Below are positions 1-8,412 of a stretch of DNA of 58,608 bases, piece after piece. This DNA is from Chromatiales bacterium. Lineage in GTDB: Bacteria > Pseudomonadota > Gammaproteobacteria > Chromatiales > Chromatiaceae. The notes beneath the pieces were generated by a model that was not told where the DNA came from, searched no databases, and was given only the letters and a program-made list of their open reading frames with translations. The stretch spans positions 1 through 58,608 of the forward strand of contig JANQLO010000080.1 in the NCBI GenBank assembly GCA_028280505.1, given 5' to 3'. Within the stretch, counting starts at the first letter, position 1. Each line of letters starts with the position of its first letter. Position numbers and translations under genes: made by a program.

Positions 1-46
1 ACGGCAACAACCAGGACTGGAGTTTTGATTATCCCGGACAGCAGTG

Positions 47-99
47 TGGGCAAGCAAAGAAAGGTAACGCTGGCGCGCTGAGCACAGCGCTTTCAAAAA
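47..99 (+). repeat. 53-bp block of a dispersed repeat, left copy
   Basis: This block is identical, in inverted orientation, to 58103-58155 at the other end of the window; the flanks diverge at once except for a short related CGCTCG-GAGC stretch. It holds a GCGCTG/CAGCGC palindromic core and the AAAGAAAGGTAAC word that is repeated in the right-hand copy. Only this part of the element is visible here. Bases 1-46 and 100-159 show no gene. Confidence 0.75.
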
Positions 100-159
100 C
101 AATCCCGCTCGTAGAGCACTCCAAATCAATCTTCCATTTACATCAGGATATCGCGGCGT

Positions 160-801
160 CTAAACCGCCTCACCATCCGAAATATCATGCGCCTCGGCAT
201 GAGTCAGATGAGGATGATTGCGTAACACGAAGCCGGCCTCATGCAGTTGTATCACCGCGTTTTGCAAATTCGTCCGCACGACCGAGTTGGCCGAATCCAG
301 ATGGTTGGCCAACTGCTGTAGCGATACCTCGACATGGCGATCGCGCACCGCAACCGGCATCAATAGACGTTCTGCCAGACTGAGAAAAGGATCGAAGGGT
401 TCGATATCGTCCGCCGTCAAATCGACCTTCGCCGCATGATGTTCAGCCACGGCCTCTTTATCCGACGGCGGTATCTTCTGCCGAAAACGTTCGGCAAGCC
501 GGTCGCTGACCGCGGTCTCACCCCGCTTCACGGCCTCGACAATGTCGACCACGGCCGCCGCACGCACTTTGCTCGGACTGCCCGCCAGGATCAAAGCCAA
601 TAACTCGCGTTGTGTCGCGCTGAGAGCGGCTGCCTTGTAACCGCTCATACTGAAATCGCGATCGGCGATCAGGTTGCGTAAGAAAGCCTCGGTGGCACAG
701 TAGTAACGCGATGTGTAGTGAAACAACTCTTCGGCGAAGCCGCCCCAACCGACGTGAAACGTCGGGTAGAAGCGGCCGCCGATGTTCTTTGCGTCAACCA
801 C
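160..801 (-). CDS. Hypothetical protein with a C-terminal helix-turn-helix-like region
   Basis: I do not recognise this 213-residue protein. It opens with GTG 21 bp downstream of the pckA stop on the same strand, so it may be co-transcribed with pckA, although no strong ribosome site is visible. No signal peptide or membrane segment is evident. The middle is rich in Ala and Glu. Residues about 150-200 (VSLQQLANHLDSANSVVRTN, then a further helix) resemble a winged-helix DNA-binding fold, which would suggest a regulator or a scaffolding protein; this is inference. No catalytic motif is seen. The reading frame is the longest at this place, and the competing frames are short. Confidence 0.5.
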   Translation of the reverse strand: MVDAKNIGGRFYPTFHVGWGGFAEELFHYTSRYYCATEAFLRNLIADRDFSMSGYKAAALSATQRELLALILAGSPSKVRAAAVVDIVEAVKRGETAVSDRLAERFRQKIPPSDKEAVAEHHAAKVDLTADDIEPFDPFLSLAERLLMPVAVRDRHVEVSLQQLANHLDSANSVVRTNLQNAVIQLHEAGFVLRNHPHLTHAEAHDISDGEAV

Positions 802-822
802 GAGGATGGCAGCAGGTTTCGC

Positions 823-2427
823 TCAGACGATTTTTGGCCCGGCCGCCCGTACCGCCTCGGAGACATCCTGCGCAAAGATTTCGAAGTTGTCACGGAACAT
901 GCCCGCGAGCTTTGCGGCCTGGGCATCGTAAGCGGCACCATCGGGCCAACTATCGCGCGGTCTCAACAATTCGGACGGCACCTCAGGGCATGTCTCGGGC
1001 ACATGCAGGCCGAAGGTCGGTTCCTCCCACGTCGGCACATCGTCCAACTTGCCGTCGAGTGCGGCATTGACCATCGCGCGGGTGTGCGGAATCGAAACCC
1101 GTCGACCCACGCCGTGGGGTCCGCCGGTCCAACCGGTATTGATCAACCAGACCTTGGCATCGTGACGCGCAATACGCTCACCGAGCAACTCGGCATAACG
1201 CCGTGGATGCAAGGGCATGAAGGGCGCGCCGTAGCAGGCGCTGAATACCGGTGTCGGCTCGGTTACGCCTTTCTCGGTACCGGCGACACGCGCGGTATAA
1301 CCCGAAATGAAGTGATACATCGCCTGTTCCGGGGTCAAGCGTGAAACCGGTGGCAATACGCCGAAGGCATCGCAGGTGAGGAACAGAATGTTTTCCGGGT
1401 GGCCGCCGACACCGCTCAGCGTCGCATTCGGGATCGCGCTGATGTGATAGGCACCCCTCGTGTTTTCGGTCAACGAGGCATCATCGAGATCGAGCCGGCG
1501 GTCGGGCGCACAAACGGTGACATTCTCCAATACCGTGCCGAATCGCTCTGTGGTCGCGAAGATCTCGGGTTCGTTTTCGGGCGAGAGTTTGATCATCTTG
1601 GCATAGCAGCCACCCTCGAAATTGAATATGCCGTTGTCGCTCCAACCGTGTTCGTCATCCCCGATCAGCGTGCGTGATTGATCGGCCGATAATGTGGTCT
1701 TACCCGTGCCGCTGAGGCCGAAAAACAAGGCCGATTTGCCGTCGCTACCGATGTTCGCCGAGCAATGCATCGGTAAGACGCCGCGATTGGGCAGCAGGAA
1801 GTTCATGACCGAGAAAATGGACTTCTTGATCTCACCCGCATAACTGGTGCCGCCGATCAGCACCAGGCGCCGATTGAAGTTGACGAGAATGAAGGTCTCG
1901 CTTCGAGTGTGATCCTGGGCCGGAATGGCATGAAAACGCGGTGAATTGATTACCGTGAAGTAGGGCTCGTGGTTGGGTAGCTCATCGTCCTTCGGCTGAA
2001 TGAAAAGATTCCGGGCAAACAGGCTGTGCCAGGCATACTCGGTAATGATCCGAATCGGCATGCGGTACTCCGGATCGGCACCGGCATAACAATCCTGCAC
2101 GAAGACGTCTTTCGTCTGCAGATAGGACGACATACGCTCGTGCAAGGTGTCGAAATTATGCTCCGGAATCGGCTTGTTGATGGTGCCCCACCAAATCTGA
2201 TCGTGACTGCCGGCTTCATCGACGATGAACTTGTCGTTCGCGGAACGCCCCGTGTGGTGCCCGGTACGAACGACCAACGGACCGAGATGAGACAGCATCC
2301 CTTCATGCCTCAGCAATGCCTGCTCGTACAGGGCCGGCGTCGGCAGATTCCAAAATATCTCGTTGAGGTTGTGTAGCCCGTGGGCCTCGAGCCCGCCTGA
2401 GGTATGCTGCGATAAATTGTCGGTCAT
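823..2427 (-). CDS. pckA: Phosphoenolpyruvate carboxykinase (ATP)
   Basis: Catalyses oxaloacetate + ATP to phosphoenolpyruvate + CO2 + ADP in the cytoplasm, the first committed step of gluconeogenesis. The 534-residue length is normal for the ATP-dependent family. Visible motifs are the substrate-site RTGHHTGRSANDKF (54-67), YAGEIKKSIFS (196-206), the kinase-1a P-loop GLSGTGKT (237-244), the metal-binding DDEHGW segment just after it, and TARVAGTEKG later. All expected blocks are intact. The gene stands alone upstream (503 bp to the next gene) and is followed after 21 bp by an unknown gene on the same strand. The start is ATG with a GGGAGAC-like ribosome site just upstream. Confidence 0.97.
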   Translation of the reverse strand: MTDNLSQHTSGGLEAHGLHNLNEIFWNLPTPALYEQALLRHEGMLSHLGPLVVRTGHHTGRSANDKFIVDEAGSHDQIWWGTINKPIPEHNFDTLHERMSSYLQTKDVFVQDCYAGADPEYRMPIRIITEYAWHSLFARNLFIQPKDDELPNHEPYFTVINSPRFHAIPAQDHTRSETFILVNFNRRLVLIGGTSYAGEIKKSIFSVMNFLLPNRGVLPMHCSANIGSDGKSALFFGLSGTGKTTLSADQSRTLIGDDEHGWSDNGIFNFEGGCYAKMIKLSPENEPEIFATTERFGTVLENVTVCAPDRRLDLDDASLTENTRGAYHISAIPNATLSGVGGHPENILFLTCDAFGVLPPVSRLTPEQAMYHFISGYTARVAGTEKGVTEPTPVFSACYGAPFMPLHPRRYAELLGERIARHDAKVWLINTGWTGGPHGVGRRVSIPHTRAMVNAALDGKLDDVPTWEEPTFGLHVPETCPEVPSELLRPRDSWPDGAAYDAQAAKLAGMFRDNFEIFAQDVSEAVRAAGPKIV

Positions 2428-2930
2428 TGTTGAGTCTCCCAGCCCTTATCCGTATCGGATTCACCCGCCATCGATAGTCAAGTGTAAACGGCTTGCATCC
2501 CTGTGAAGCCCCCATAAACATCAATGCAGTAGACAAGGGAATAGCATCCGCGCCCATCTCACGGGCCTTGCCAGGCACCCATGTCAGCAAAGTTCTTGCC
2601 AGTCCGGCATCAATGGATGCCCTAAATGAAAATGAATGCGCCTCACTGACCTATAAACGATGCGCGAGGCGTACGGACGTACCCAAGAAATCTATTCGAT
2701 CGGGGCAAGATGGCCTATAACGCCACGAACGACTACACCGATGAATTCCAGAGAACGCTTCGTGGCAATCGTATAACTTATTCTTGCAACACGATCGTCG
2801 GCAGCAGGGGCTCCGGTGTCGGGGCACTGCAACCCGACAATCGGCATGTGAATACCGTCGCCACCGATTCCGGCTTCGGCACCTCTCAATCGAATCGACT
2901 CCACCGCGGCCATCTGCCGAATACCGGCGG
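2428..2930. other. Intergenic region upstream of pckA, no gene recognised
   Basis: About 500 bp between the pckA start and the DUF2853 stop. It must carry the pckA promoter, but I see no convincing -35/-10 pair. Short open frames in both directions lack ribosome sites and have roughly even third-position base use, unlike the GC-rich third positions of neighbouring genes. No repeat or RNA structure stands out. Confidence 0.5.
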
Positions 2931-3275
2931 TTATTGATCGGGAAGACGCGACACACGATGCACCAAACGATCGCCCAGCTTACTCATCTCTTTGGCGACC
3001 GGATAATAGAAAGTGAAACGCTGCTTCTGACGATCATCCTTCATGGTCTCGCAGACTCTGCCGACGACAGCCTCGGCGGCGCCGGCATCGGTCTCACCGA
3101 GTTTGTTCATACACCACTTTTCGCTGACACGATCGAGCTCCGACTTGTCGGAACACGAAACCAATGAGGCATTTTTGCTCCGCAAAGCGATACCGAGGCG
3201 CTTGACTATCCTGTCCACGACGGCAGCGTCGGCACCCTGATCGTAACGCTGTACATCGGCGAGGTAGTCACTCAT
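2931..3275 (-). CDS. DUF2853 family protein
   Basis: A small soluble protein of 114 residues, full length for DUF2853. Family features are the opening MSDYLADVQRY, the central ALRSKNASLVSCSDKSEL segment, a KLG turn and the C-terminal helix with KMKDDR-like and FYYPVAKEM sequence. The family is all-helical and of unknown biochemical role; nothing in the sequence suggests an enzyme. A GGAGAA-type ribosome site lies just before the ATG. It is monocistronic, with long spaces on both sides. Confidence 0.85.
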   Translation of the reverse strand: MSDYLADVQRYDQGADAAVVDRIVKRLGIALRSKNASLVSCSDKSELDRVSEKWCMNKLGETDAGAAEAVVGRVCETMKDDRQKQRFTFYYPVAKEMSKLGDRLVHRVSRLPDQ

Positions 3276-3567
3276 GTAAATTCTCCTATTTGTTTTTTAT
3301 GGCACAGTCGATGGATTGCCGTTCGTTAAGCACACCGGTTTGCTATCCGGTGAAAGCGCGGCCCGCCACGTATTGCGGTCACCGTCGACATGGTTTGCGG
3401 ATTGGGTGACCGAGGTCGAACCATAAACGACCGTTCGAAATATTGCCCGAGCCGCTCAGACATCGCATGATTCGATACCGGAGCGTATCGAAAACATTCC
3501 CTGAACATTCACCTCAAAGCCGGAAGGCGAATAGGGTGCATGAAAGAGAACACGCAGACATGGAACC

Positions 3568-4050
3568 ATGACGACAGCGTTGTCCTTGCTGTTGCTACTG
3601 ATCGTCGCGAACGGCAGTCCGGTGATCGCCCGTGCGGTACTCGGGCGGCGGATGCGTTGGCCGCTCGACGGCGGGCTCAGGCTCCGGGATCGTCATCGTC
3701 TGTTGGGCCGTTCGAAAACCGTGGTCGGTGTCCTGGCCGGCATGACTGTCACGGCACTGATCGCGCCTGCGATAGGCATACCTTGGCAGATAGGTCTGCT
3801 CATCGGTGCCCTCGCGATGCTCGGTGACATCCTGACCAGTCTGCTAAAACGCCGCCTGGGCCTGGCGCCGAGTACCCCCGCACCCGGTCTCGACCAGATT
3901 CCGGAGGCCTTGCTGCCTGTACTGGCCTGCAAACCCCTGTTGGCCCTGTCGTGGCTGGAGGTCGTGTGGCTGCCGCTGGCGTTCATGATCGCCAATCTGT
4001 TGATCTCGCGGATTTTTTATTCTTTGGGGCTACATCATCGTCCGTATTGA
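3568..4050 (+). CDS. CDP-archaeol synthase (CarS)-like / CDP-alcohol synthase family membrane protein
   Basis: A 160-residue integral membrane protein with about four hydrophobic helices. The segment GDILTSLLKRRLGL (about 92-105), followed by PGLDQIPEALLP, matches the CTP-dependent cytidylyltransferase signature of the CarS/CdsA superfamily. In archaea CarS makes CDP-archaeol from CTP and unsaturated archaetidic acid. Bacterial members are annotated by homology only, and their substrate is not established. The 3' end overlaps the convergent metallophosphoesterase gene by 68 bp. An upstream in-phase ATG is not present; the ATG used here follows CATGGAACC without a clear Shine-Dalgarno sequence. 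Confidence 0.75.
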   Translation: MTTALSLLLLLIVANGSPVIARAVLGRRMRWPLDGGLRLRDRHRLLGRSKTVVGVLAGMTVTALIAPAIGIPWQIGLLIGALAMLGDILTSLLKRRLGLAPSTPAPGLDQIPEALLPVLACKPLLALSWLEVVWLPLAFMIANLLISRIFYSLGLHHRPY

Positions 4051-4993
4051 GTCTTGCCGAACGCAGGGTATGGACCGTCATCTCCGGCGGGCAGTTGAGA
4101 CGAACCGGCACGATACTGGTTCCGGCCCCCGCCGAGGTGTAACCCTGCATGGACCGGTAACGCCAACTGCCACGCCCCATCCAGCGCGGGCAACGTGAAT
4201 CCAGGGTCAAAGGGATACCGCCCGGCAGACAAATCTGACCGCCGTGAGTATGTCCACATAGCATCAGATCAAATCCCGCGTGTGCGACCTGTCGATAAAT
4301 CTCGGGAGTATGCGACAACAAAATGGATACCCGGTCCGGGGGCACGCCGGCTGCCGCGGCAGCCAGATTGTCCACTCGATAGTAATGCGCATCGTCCAGC
4401 CCGACGAGGGCGATATGGGCATCGCCTCGGCTCAAAGTCACCGACTCGTTCAGCAGCATGTTGAAGCCCATGGCTTCCATACCGGGCAACATGCGAACGC
4501 TGTCGTGATTACCGAATACGGCATAGACCGGCAGACCGGCGAGTGCCGCCTGTAGCGGTGCGAGATGCGCCAGCGCGGGCTCGAAAGGCCCGAAAGTCTG
4601 TCCGCGATAATCGCCGGTCATCACACAAATATCGGCACTGACATCGTCGATGGCCTCCGCCACCGCGCGCATCGCCGGCGGATTCAAATCACTGTGCAAA
4701 TCCGATAGATGCAGCAGACGAAATCCGTCGAATGCTTTCGGCAGGCACTCGATAGCGACTTCGTTGTGACGCACGCGGATATCCAGCGTGTTGCGGCGAC
4801 CGCGCCAATACAGCCCGCTGAGTTTCAGCGCATAAGCGATAAAGGCATGCGCGGAGTACCAATTCTCCGGATGGAAAAAATTCAGCCCCTGACCGAACAC
4901 CTGCGGATCGTGCTCGGACTCGATACCCAGGCGCTGGCGTGCGTGCACCGCCCCGAGTCGTTCTTCGAGTAATCGCAGGATGTCGTCGTCCAT
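3983..4993 (-). CDS. Calcineurin-like metallophosphoesterase
   Basis: A 336-residue protein with a complete binuclear metal site: LSDLHSD (D-x-H), TGDYRG (GD), FGNHDS (GNHD), SHTPE (H) and GHTHGGQ (GHxH). The order and spacing fit the YkuE/YaeI-type phosphoesterases, several of which act on lipid-linked substrates such as UDP-diacylglucosamine. The substrate here cannot be told. An N-terminal stretch of about 85 residues precedes the catalytic domain, with a weakly hydrophobic helix (WYSAHAFIAYALKLSGLYW) that could lie on the membrane. The 3' end overlaps the convergent CarS-like gene, so both transcripts are complementary at their ends. Confidence 0.88.
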   Translation of the reverse strand: MDDDILRLLEERLGAVHARQRLGIESEHDPQVFGQGLNFFHPENWYSAHAFIAYALKLSGLYWRGRRNTLDIRVRHNEVAIECLPKAFDGFRLLHLSDLHSDLNPPAMRAVAEAIDDVSADICVMTGDYRGQTFGPFEPALAHLAPLQAALAGLPVYAVFGNHDSVRMLPGMEAMGFNMLLNESVTLSRGDAHIALVGLDDAHYYRVDNLAAAAAGVPPDRVSILLSHTPEIYRQVAHAGFDLMLCGHTHGGQICLPGGIPLTLDSRCPRWMGRGSWRYRSMQGYTSAGAGTSIVPVRLNCPPEMTVHTLRSARLNTDDDVAPKNKKSARSTDWRS

Positions 4994-5152
4994 CGCGCCG
5001 GCGTCCGAGAATGCTCACCTTGCCCCGAGTGTAAACCAAGCGACGAACTTGACCCGTGCACAGCAAGCAATACCCATCGGACCGCCACGAAATGGACTCG
5101 GTAGCGGTGCTACCATTAACTGGCCAACCGCCACCGACCGAGGGATCTCGTG

Positions 5153-5602
5153 ATGAAGAAACTGTCTGTTCTGGCCCTGACTGTCTTACTCGGCACCACT
5201 CCGATCGCATTTGCCGACGATGCGGAGAACTACATCAAGTATCGCCAGGCGATGATGAAGGCCATCGGCGGTCATATGGGTGCGACCAGCCAGCTTCTGC
5301 GCGGCAAGGTGTCACCAAAAGGCGATCACCTGGCCATGCATACCTCGGCATTGGCCGCATTGAACGCCAACCTGGCCCAGCTTTTCCCCGAGGGTTCCGA
5401 TTTCGGCGAAACCGGGGCGAAGGCAGAGATCTGGGAACAATGGGATAAATTCGAAAAGGCGGCGAGCGATGCCGAGGCGGCCACCGCCAAACTTGCCGAG
5501 GCTGTAGCCGGCGGCGACCGCGCCAAGATCACCGCTGCGCACAAGGCAGTCGGCAAAACCTGCAAGGGATGTCACGAAGATTTCCGAGAGAAAGACGACT
5601 AG
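5153..5602 (+). CDS. Cytochrome c' family (cytochrome c-556-like) protein
   Basis: A periplasmic four-helix-bundle cytochrome of 149 residues. A Sec signal peptide ends near TPIAFA-DD. The single haem site CKGCH lies at the extreme C-terminus (137-141), as in PF01322, with N-terminal QAMMK helix residues where the distal face lies. Class II cytochromes bind NO or transfer electrons; which applies here is unknown. I chose ATG 5153 because AGGGA sits 8 bp ahead; a GTG one codon upstream (5150) is the alternative. A dihaem cytochrome gene follows after 49 bp, and the two are probably one operon. Confidence 0.9.
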   Translation: MKKLSVLALTVLLGTTPIAFADDAENYIKYRQAMMKAIGGHMGATSQLLRGKVSPKGDHLAMHTSALAALNANLAQLFPEGSDFGETGAKAEIWEQWDKFEKAASDAEAATAKLAEAVAGGDRAKITAAHKAVGKTCKGCHEDFREKDD

Positions 5603-5651
5603 CCCGCTTATCCCACCGATTGCCTAAAACGGCGAGATAAGCAGGCTGGCG

Positions 5652-6479
5652 ATGAAACACCGCTGTGCAATCGTTGTTCTGCTGCTCAGCGCCTGCGCGA
5701 CCGCCGGCACCGACGACGGCGAATACATTTTTCACGCCGCCGGCTGTCTGGCTTGCCATACCGTCGAAGACGGCGAACCGCTGGCCGGCGGCCGGCGGTT
5801 CGAAACCCCGTTCGGTATCTTTTACGCCCCGAATATCACACCTCATGCTCAGCACGGCATCGGCCGTTGGACACGCGAACAGTTCATCGCCGCACTCAAA
5901 CACGGGGTGGCACCGGACGGGCGGGCCTACTTCCCCGTGTTTCCCTATCCGTCATATCGACTCATGCATGACGACGACGCCGGCAAACTCTACGACTATC
6001 TGATGAACCGGCCTGCCGTTGCCGAACCGAATCGCCCGCACGAACTCCCCTGGTGGCTTAGCGACTGGATGATCAAGCCCTGGCAGTGGTGGTTACAAGA
6101 CGAACCGCCGGCCCCACCGGGCGATGCAACGCTTACCCGCGGCCGCTATCTGGTCGACGCCCTCGGCCACTGCGGTGAATGCCACACGCCGCGCGACTGG
6201 GCCGGGGTCAAGGACCGAACACGCTATCTCGGCGGCACCAATGAAGGGCCGGAGGGCGAGAACATCCCCAATATCACACCCCACCGAGACGACGGCATCG
6301 GCAAGTGGCGCGCCGACGACCTCGCCTACTATCTGGAAACCGGGGAGTTACCGGACGGCGACTACGCCGGCAGCCTGATGGCAGAGGTGATCGACAACAG
6401 TACGTCGCACTTGACCCAGCAGGACCGCGAGGCCATGGTCGTCTATCTGCGCTCGATCGAGGCCCTGCCCGATCCCTGA
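5652..6479 (+). CDS. Dihaem cytochrome c, dehydrogenase-subunit type
   Basis: A 275-residue exported protein with two class I haem-binding motifs, CLACH (32-36) and CGECH (174-178), each followed by a domain of about 120 residues with the N-I-T-P-H repeat. This tandem layout is typical of the cytochrome subunits of membrane-bound alcohol, aldehyde and gluconate dehydrogenases and of thiosulfate-oxidation relatives. No dehydrogenase gene is beside it, so its electron donor is open. The N-terminus LLLSAC looks like a lipobox, giving a lipid-anchored periplasmic protein. It is probably co-transcribed with the upstream cytochrome c' gene. Confidence 0.88.
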   Translation: MKHRCAIVVLLLSACATAGTDDGEYIFHAAGCLACHTVEDGEPLAGGRRFETPFGIFYAPNITPHAQHGIGRWTREQFIAALKHGVAPDGRAYFPVFPYPSYRLMHDDDAGKLYDYLMNRPAVAEPNRPHELPWWLSDWMIKPWQWWLQDEPPAPPGDATLTRGRYLVDALGHCGECHTPRDWAGVKDRTRYLGGTNEGPEGENIPNITPHRDDGIGKWRADDLAYYLETGELPDGDYAGSLMAEVIDNSTSHLTQQDREAMVVYLRSIEALPDP

Positions 6480-6488
6480 CACAAGGTC

Positions 6489-7127
6489 TCAATCCGCTCG
6501 ATACAGGCGCAGAAAATCATCGACCACGCGTTCGATATGCGGTTGCAACTCCGACTCGTCGACCGAATCGCGCAGACCCAATAAAAACTGCAATTGATAC
6601 ATGCCGATCGTCATGCTCAATAGCTGCACCGCGGCATAAAGAATCTTGTCCGAATCGATACGCAAGCGACCCGCAGCAACCTGATTGGCCAAAAAGTCGC
6701 AGACCGCCGTCTTGGTGCGTAAGGGGCCGCTATCGAAAAACAATGCGGCTATCCGGGGCTGGCTGGCAGCCTCACCCATGACGACCCGGTGCATCGCGAC
6801 CACCTGCGGATCGAACAACAATTCGGCGAACTGATGGGCAATCGCGAACAAGGCGGCACGCAAATCGCCATCGTCGACCATCGTCATATCCGCGAAACCG
6901 TAGCCGGCCACTTTGTGGCTGATACAGGCCTGGAAAAGTTCTTCTTTATTGGCGAAATGGCTATACACCGTCTGCTTCGAGACGCCTGCACGCTGCGCGA
7001 CCGCGTCCATCGAGGTGCCTTGAAATCCCTGGATCAGAAACAATTCGCTGGCAGCGCATAGAATAGCCCCCGCCTTTTGCTCGCTTTTGGGTCGACCGGC
7101 ACGTATTCGTGCGCCTTCATTCACCAC
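6489..7127 (-). CDS. TetR/AcrR family transcriptional repressor
   Basis: A 212-residue regulator. The N-terminal helix-turn-helix spans about 20-65 (ILCAASELFLIQGFQGTSMD, AVAQRAGVSKQTVYSHFANK), followed by an all-helical ligand domain resembling the AefR/AcrR C-terminal family. It is transcribed divergently from the RND pump genes starting at 7264. The intergenic space carries two related palindromes (7162-7178 and 7195-7213), the likely operators for both promoters. By analogy with AcrR it should dissociate on binding a pump substrate; the inducer is unknown. Confidence 0.93.
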   Translation of the reverse strand: MVNEGARIRAGRPKSEQKAGAILCAASELFLIQGFQGTSMDAVAQRAGVSKQTVYSHFANKEELFQACISHKVAGYGFADMTMVDDGDLRAALFAIAHQFAELLFDPQVVAMHRVVMGEAASQPRIAALFFDSGPLRTKTAVCDFLANQVAAGRLRIDSDKILYAAVQLLSMTIGMYQLQFLLGLRDSVDESELQPHIERVVDDFLRLYRAD

Positions 7128-7161
7128 TTAAAACTCCCTTCCCAAAATTCTGGAAATTCGG

Positions 7162-7178
7162 AACTAGACAGTCTAGTT
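7162..7178. promoter_or_regulatory. Palindromic operator for the TetR regulator
   Basis: AACTAGACAGTCTAGTT is a perfect inverted repeat of 8-bp arms around a central A, placed between the divergent tetR and RND-pump genes. Size and position fit a TetR-type operator. Binding is inferred, not shown. Confidence 0.65.
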
Positions 7179-7194
7179 TCCTTCGCCTATTATC

Positions 7195-7213
7195 AAACCG
7201 TACAGTCCAGTTT
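7195..7213. promoter_or_regulatory. Second, imperfect TetR operator
   Basis: AAACCGTACAGTCCAGTTT keeps the right half of the first site almost unchanged (ACAGTCCAGTTT against ACAGTCTAGTTT) with a weaker left half. The centres are 34 bp apart, about three helical turns, which would let two dimers bind one face. Confidence 0.5.
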
Positions 7214-7263
7214 AGCTTATTTCAAGTTTGTGTCACCCGCCGAACCCCTCACGGAGTCACCCG

Positions 7264-8412
7264 ATGACGGCACATTATCGACAATATCTCTGGCCCGCCG
7301 TCGTGACCGCGTTAACCGCCCTGATCGGCACGGCGGGATTGGTGCTGGCCAAGGTCGAAACCGGACCTCCGCCGACACGCCAGGCCACTGCCGTATTGCC
7401 GGTCGAGGTTGCCCGCGTTCAACCCGAATCCGGCTACACCATGACACGGATCTTCACCGGACGCGTCCAGGCCAAACGCGACAGCGTACTGGGTTTCGAG
7501 CTGGCAGGGCGGCTTGCCAGCGTGAAAGTCGATGAAGGAAGCCGGGTAACGACCGGCATGCTGCTCGCCGAACTGGACGTCGATCGCGTGCAGTCGCGTC
7601 GGGACGAACTACTGGCGGCACTGGCCGAGGCCGAGGCCAATCTGGCGTTGGCGAATGCCACGCTCAAACGTATGCGCGGAATCGTCGATCAGGGCGGTGT
7701 CTCGCGTCAGGGTCTGGACGAAGCCAACGAGGGACAACGCGCCGCCAAAGCAGCCGTCCAACTGGCCGAGCAACGCATTGCCTCGGTCGATGTCGAGCTG
7801 GATAAGAGCCGTTTGTATGCGCCGTTCGACGGTACCGTGGTCTCACGCCTGGCCGACGAAGGCCGGGTGCTCGATACGGGTGAGCCCATCGTCCGCGTGC
7901 AAGAAGGTACGGCCCCTGAGATCCGCGTCGGCGTCGCAGGCAGCGCCGCACACCAACTGGTGCCGGGACGGATTTATCGTCTCATGTGGCAAGACCGCGA
8001 GTTACAGGCCCGGCTACGCGCGGTACTGCCTTTGCGCGAGGCGGCCGCACGCACCATCGACGCTTTGTTCGACCCCGTCGACTCGAACCCGGCTCTGCTG
8101 CCGGGCGACATCGTCACCCTGGCGTTGCCGAGTCATATCGACCAGCCGGGCTTTTGGCTGCCGATTACCGCATTGACCGAAGGCCAACGCGGCTTGTGGG
8201 GCGTATTGGTCGCCGAGCCGCGCGACCAGGCACCCGAGGCGCTCGCCGCAAGCCACCGCGTCGACCGTCGCACCGTCGATGTCGTCCATCAGGCAGCGGA
8301 CCGCGTCTATGTACGCGGGGCATTAAACGAGAACGATCTGATCGTGACCACCGGGCTGCAACGTATCGTCCCGGGCCAATGGGTTCGCACCAGGGACGAG
8401 GGGAATGATTGA
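7264..8412 (+). CDS. RND efflux periplasmic adaptor (membrane fusion protein)
   Basis: About 382 residues with an N-terminal membrane anchor or signal (LWPAVVTALTALIGTAGLVLA), the barrel-sandwich lipoyl half GFELAGRLASVKVDEGSRVT, a coiled-coil hairpin (about 110-175, rich in Ala, Glu and Arg), the second lipoyl half YAPFDGTVVSRLADEGRVL, and beta-barrel and membrane-proximal domains. This is the HlyD/AcrA order. It links the inner-membrane pump to an outer-membrane channel. I chose ATG 7264 with ACGGAG 7 bp ahead; a TTG at 7228 in phase is less likely. Its end overlaps the pump gene by 8 bp (ATGATTGA). No TolC-like channel gene lies nearby. Confidence 0.93.
   Translation: MTAHYRQYLWPAVVTALTALIGTAGLVLAKVETGPPPTRQATAVLPVEVARVQPESGYTMTRIFTGRVQAKRDSVLGFELAGRLASVKVDEGSRVTTGMLLAELDVDRVQSRRDELLAALAEAEANLALANATLKRMRGIVDQGGVSRQGLDEANEGQRAAKAAVQLAEQRIASVDVELDKSRLYAPFDGTVVSRLADEGRVLDTGEPIVRVQEGTAPEIRVGVAGSAAHQLVPGRIYRLMWQDRELQARLRAVLPLREAAARTIDALFDPVDSNPALLPGDIVTLALPSHIDQPGFWLPITALTEGQRGLWGVLVAEPRDQAPEALAASHRVDRRTVDVVHQAADRVYVRGALNENDLIVTTGLQRIVPGQWVRTRDEGND

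Noticed and set aside
2692-2913. 73-codon frame on the minus strand after the DUF2853 gene
   Set aside because: No ribosome site, no family resemblance, and third codon positions are about half G+C, lower than in the real genes nearby.
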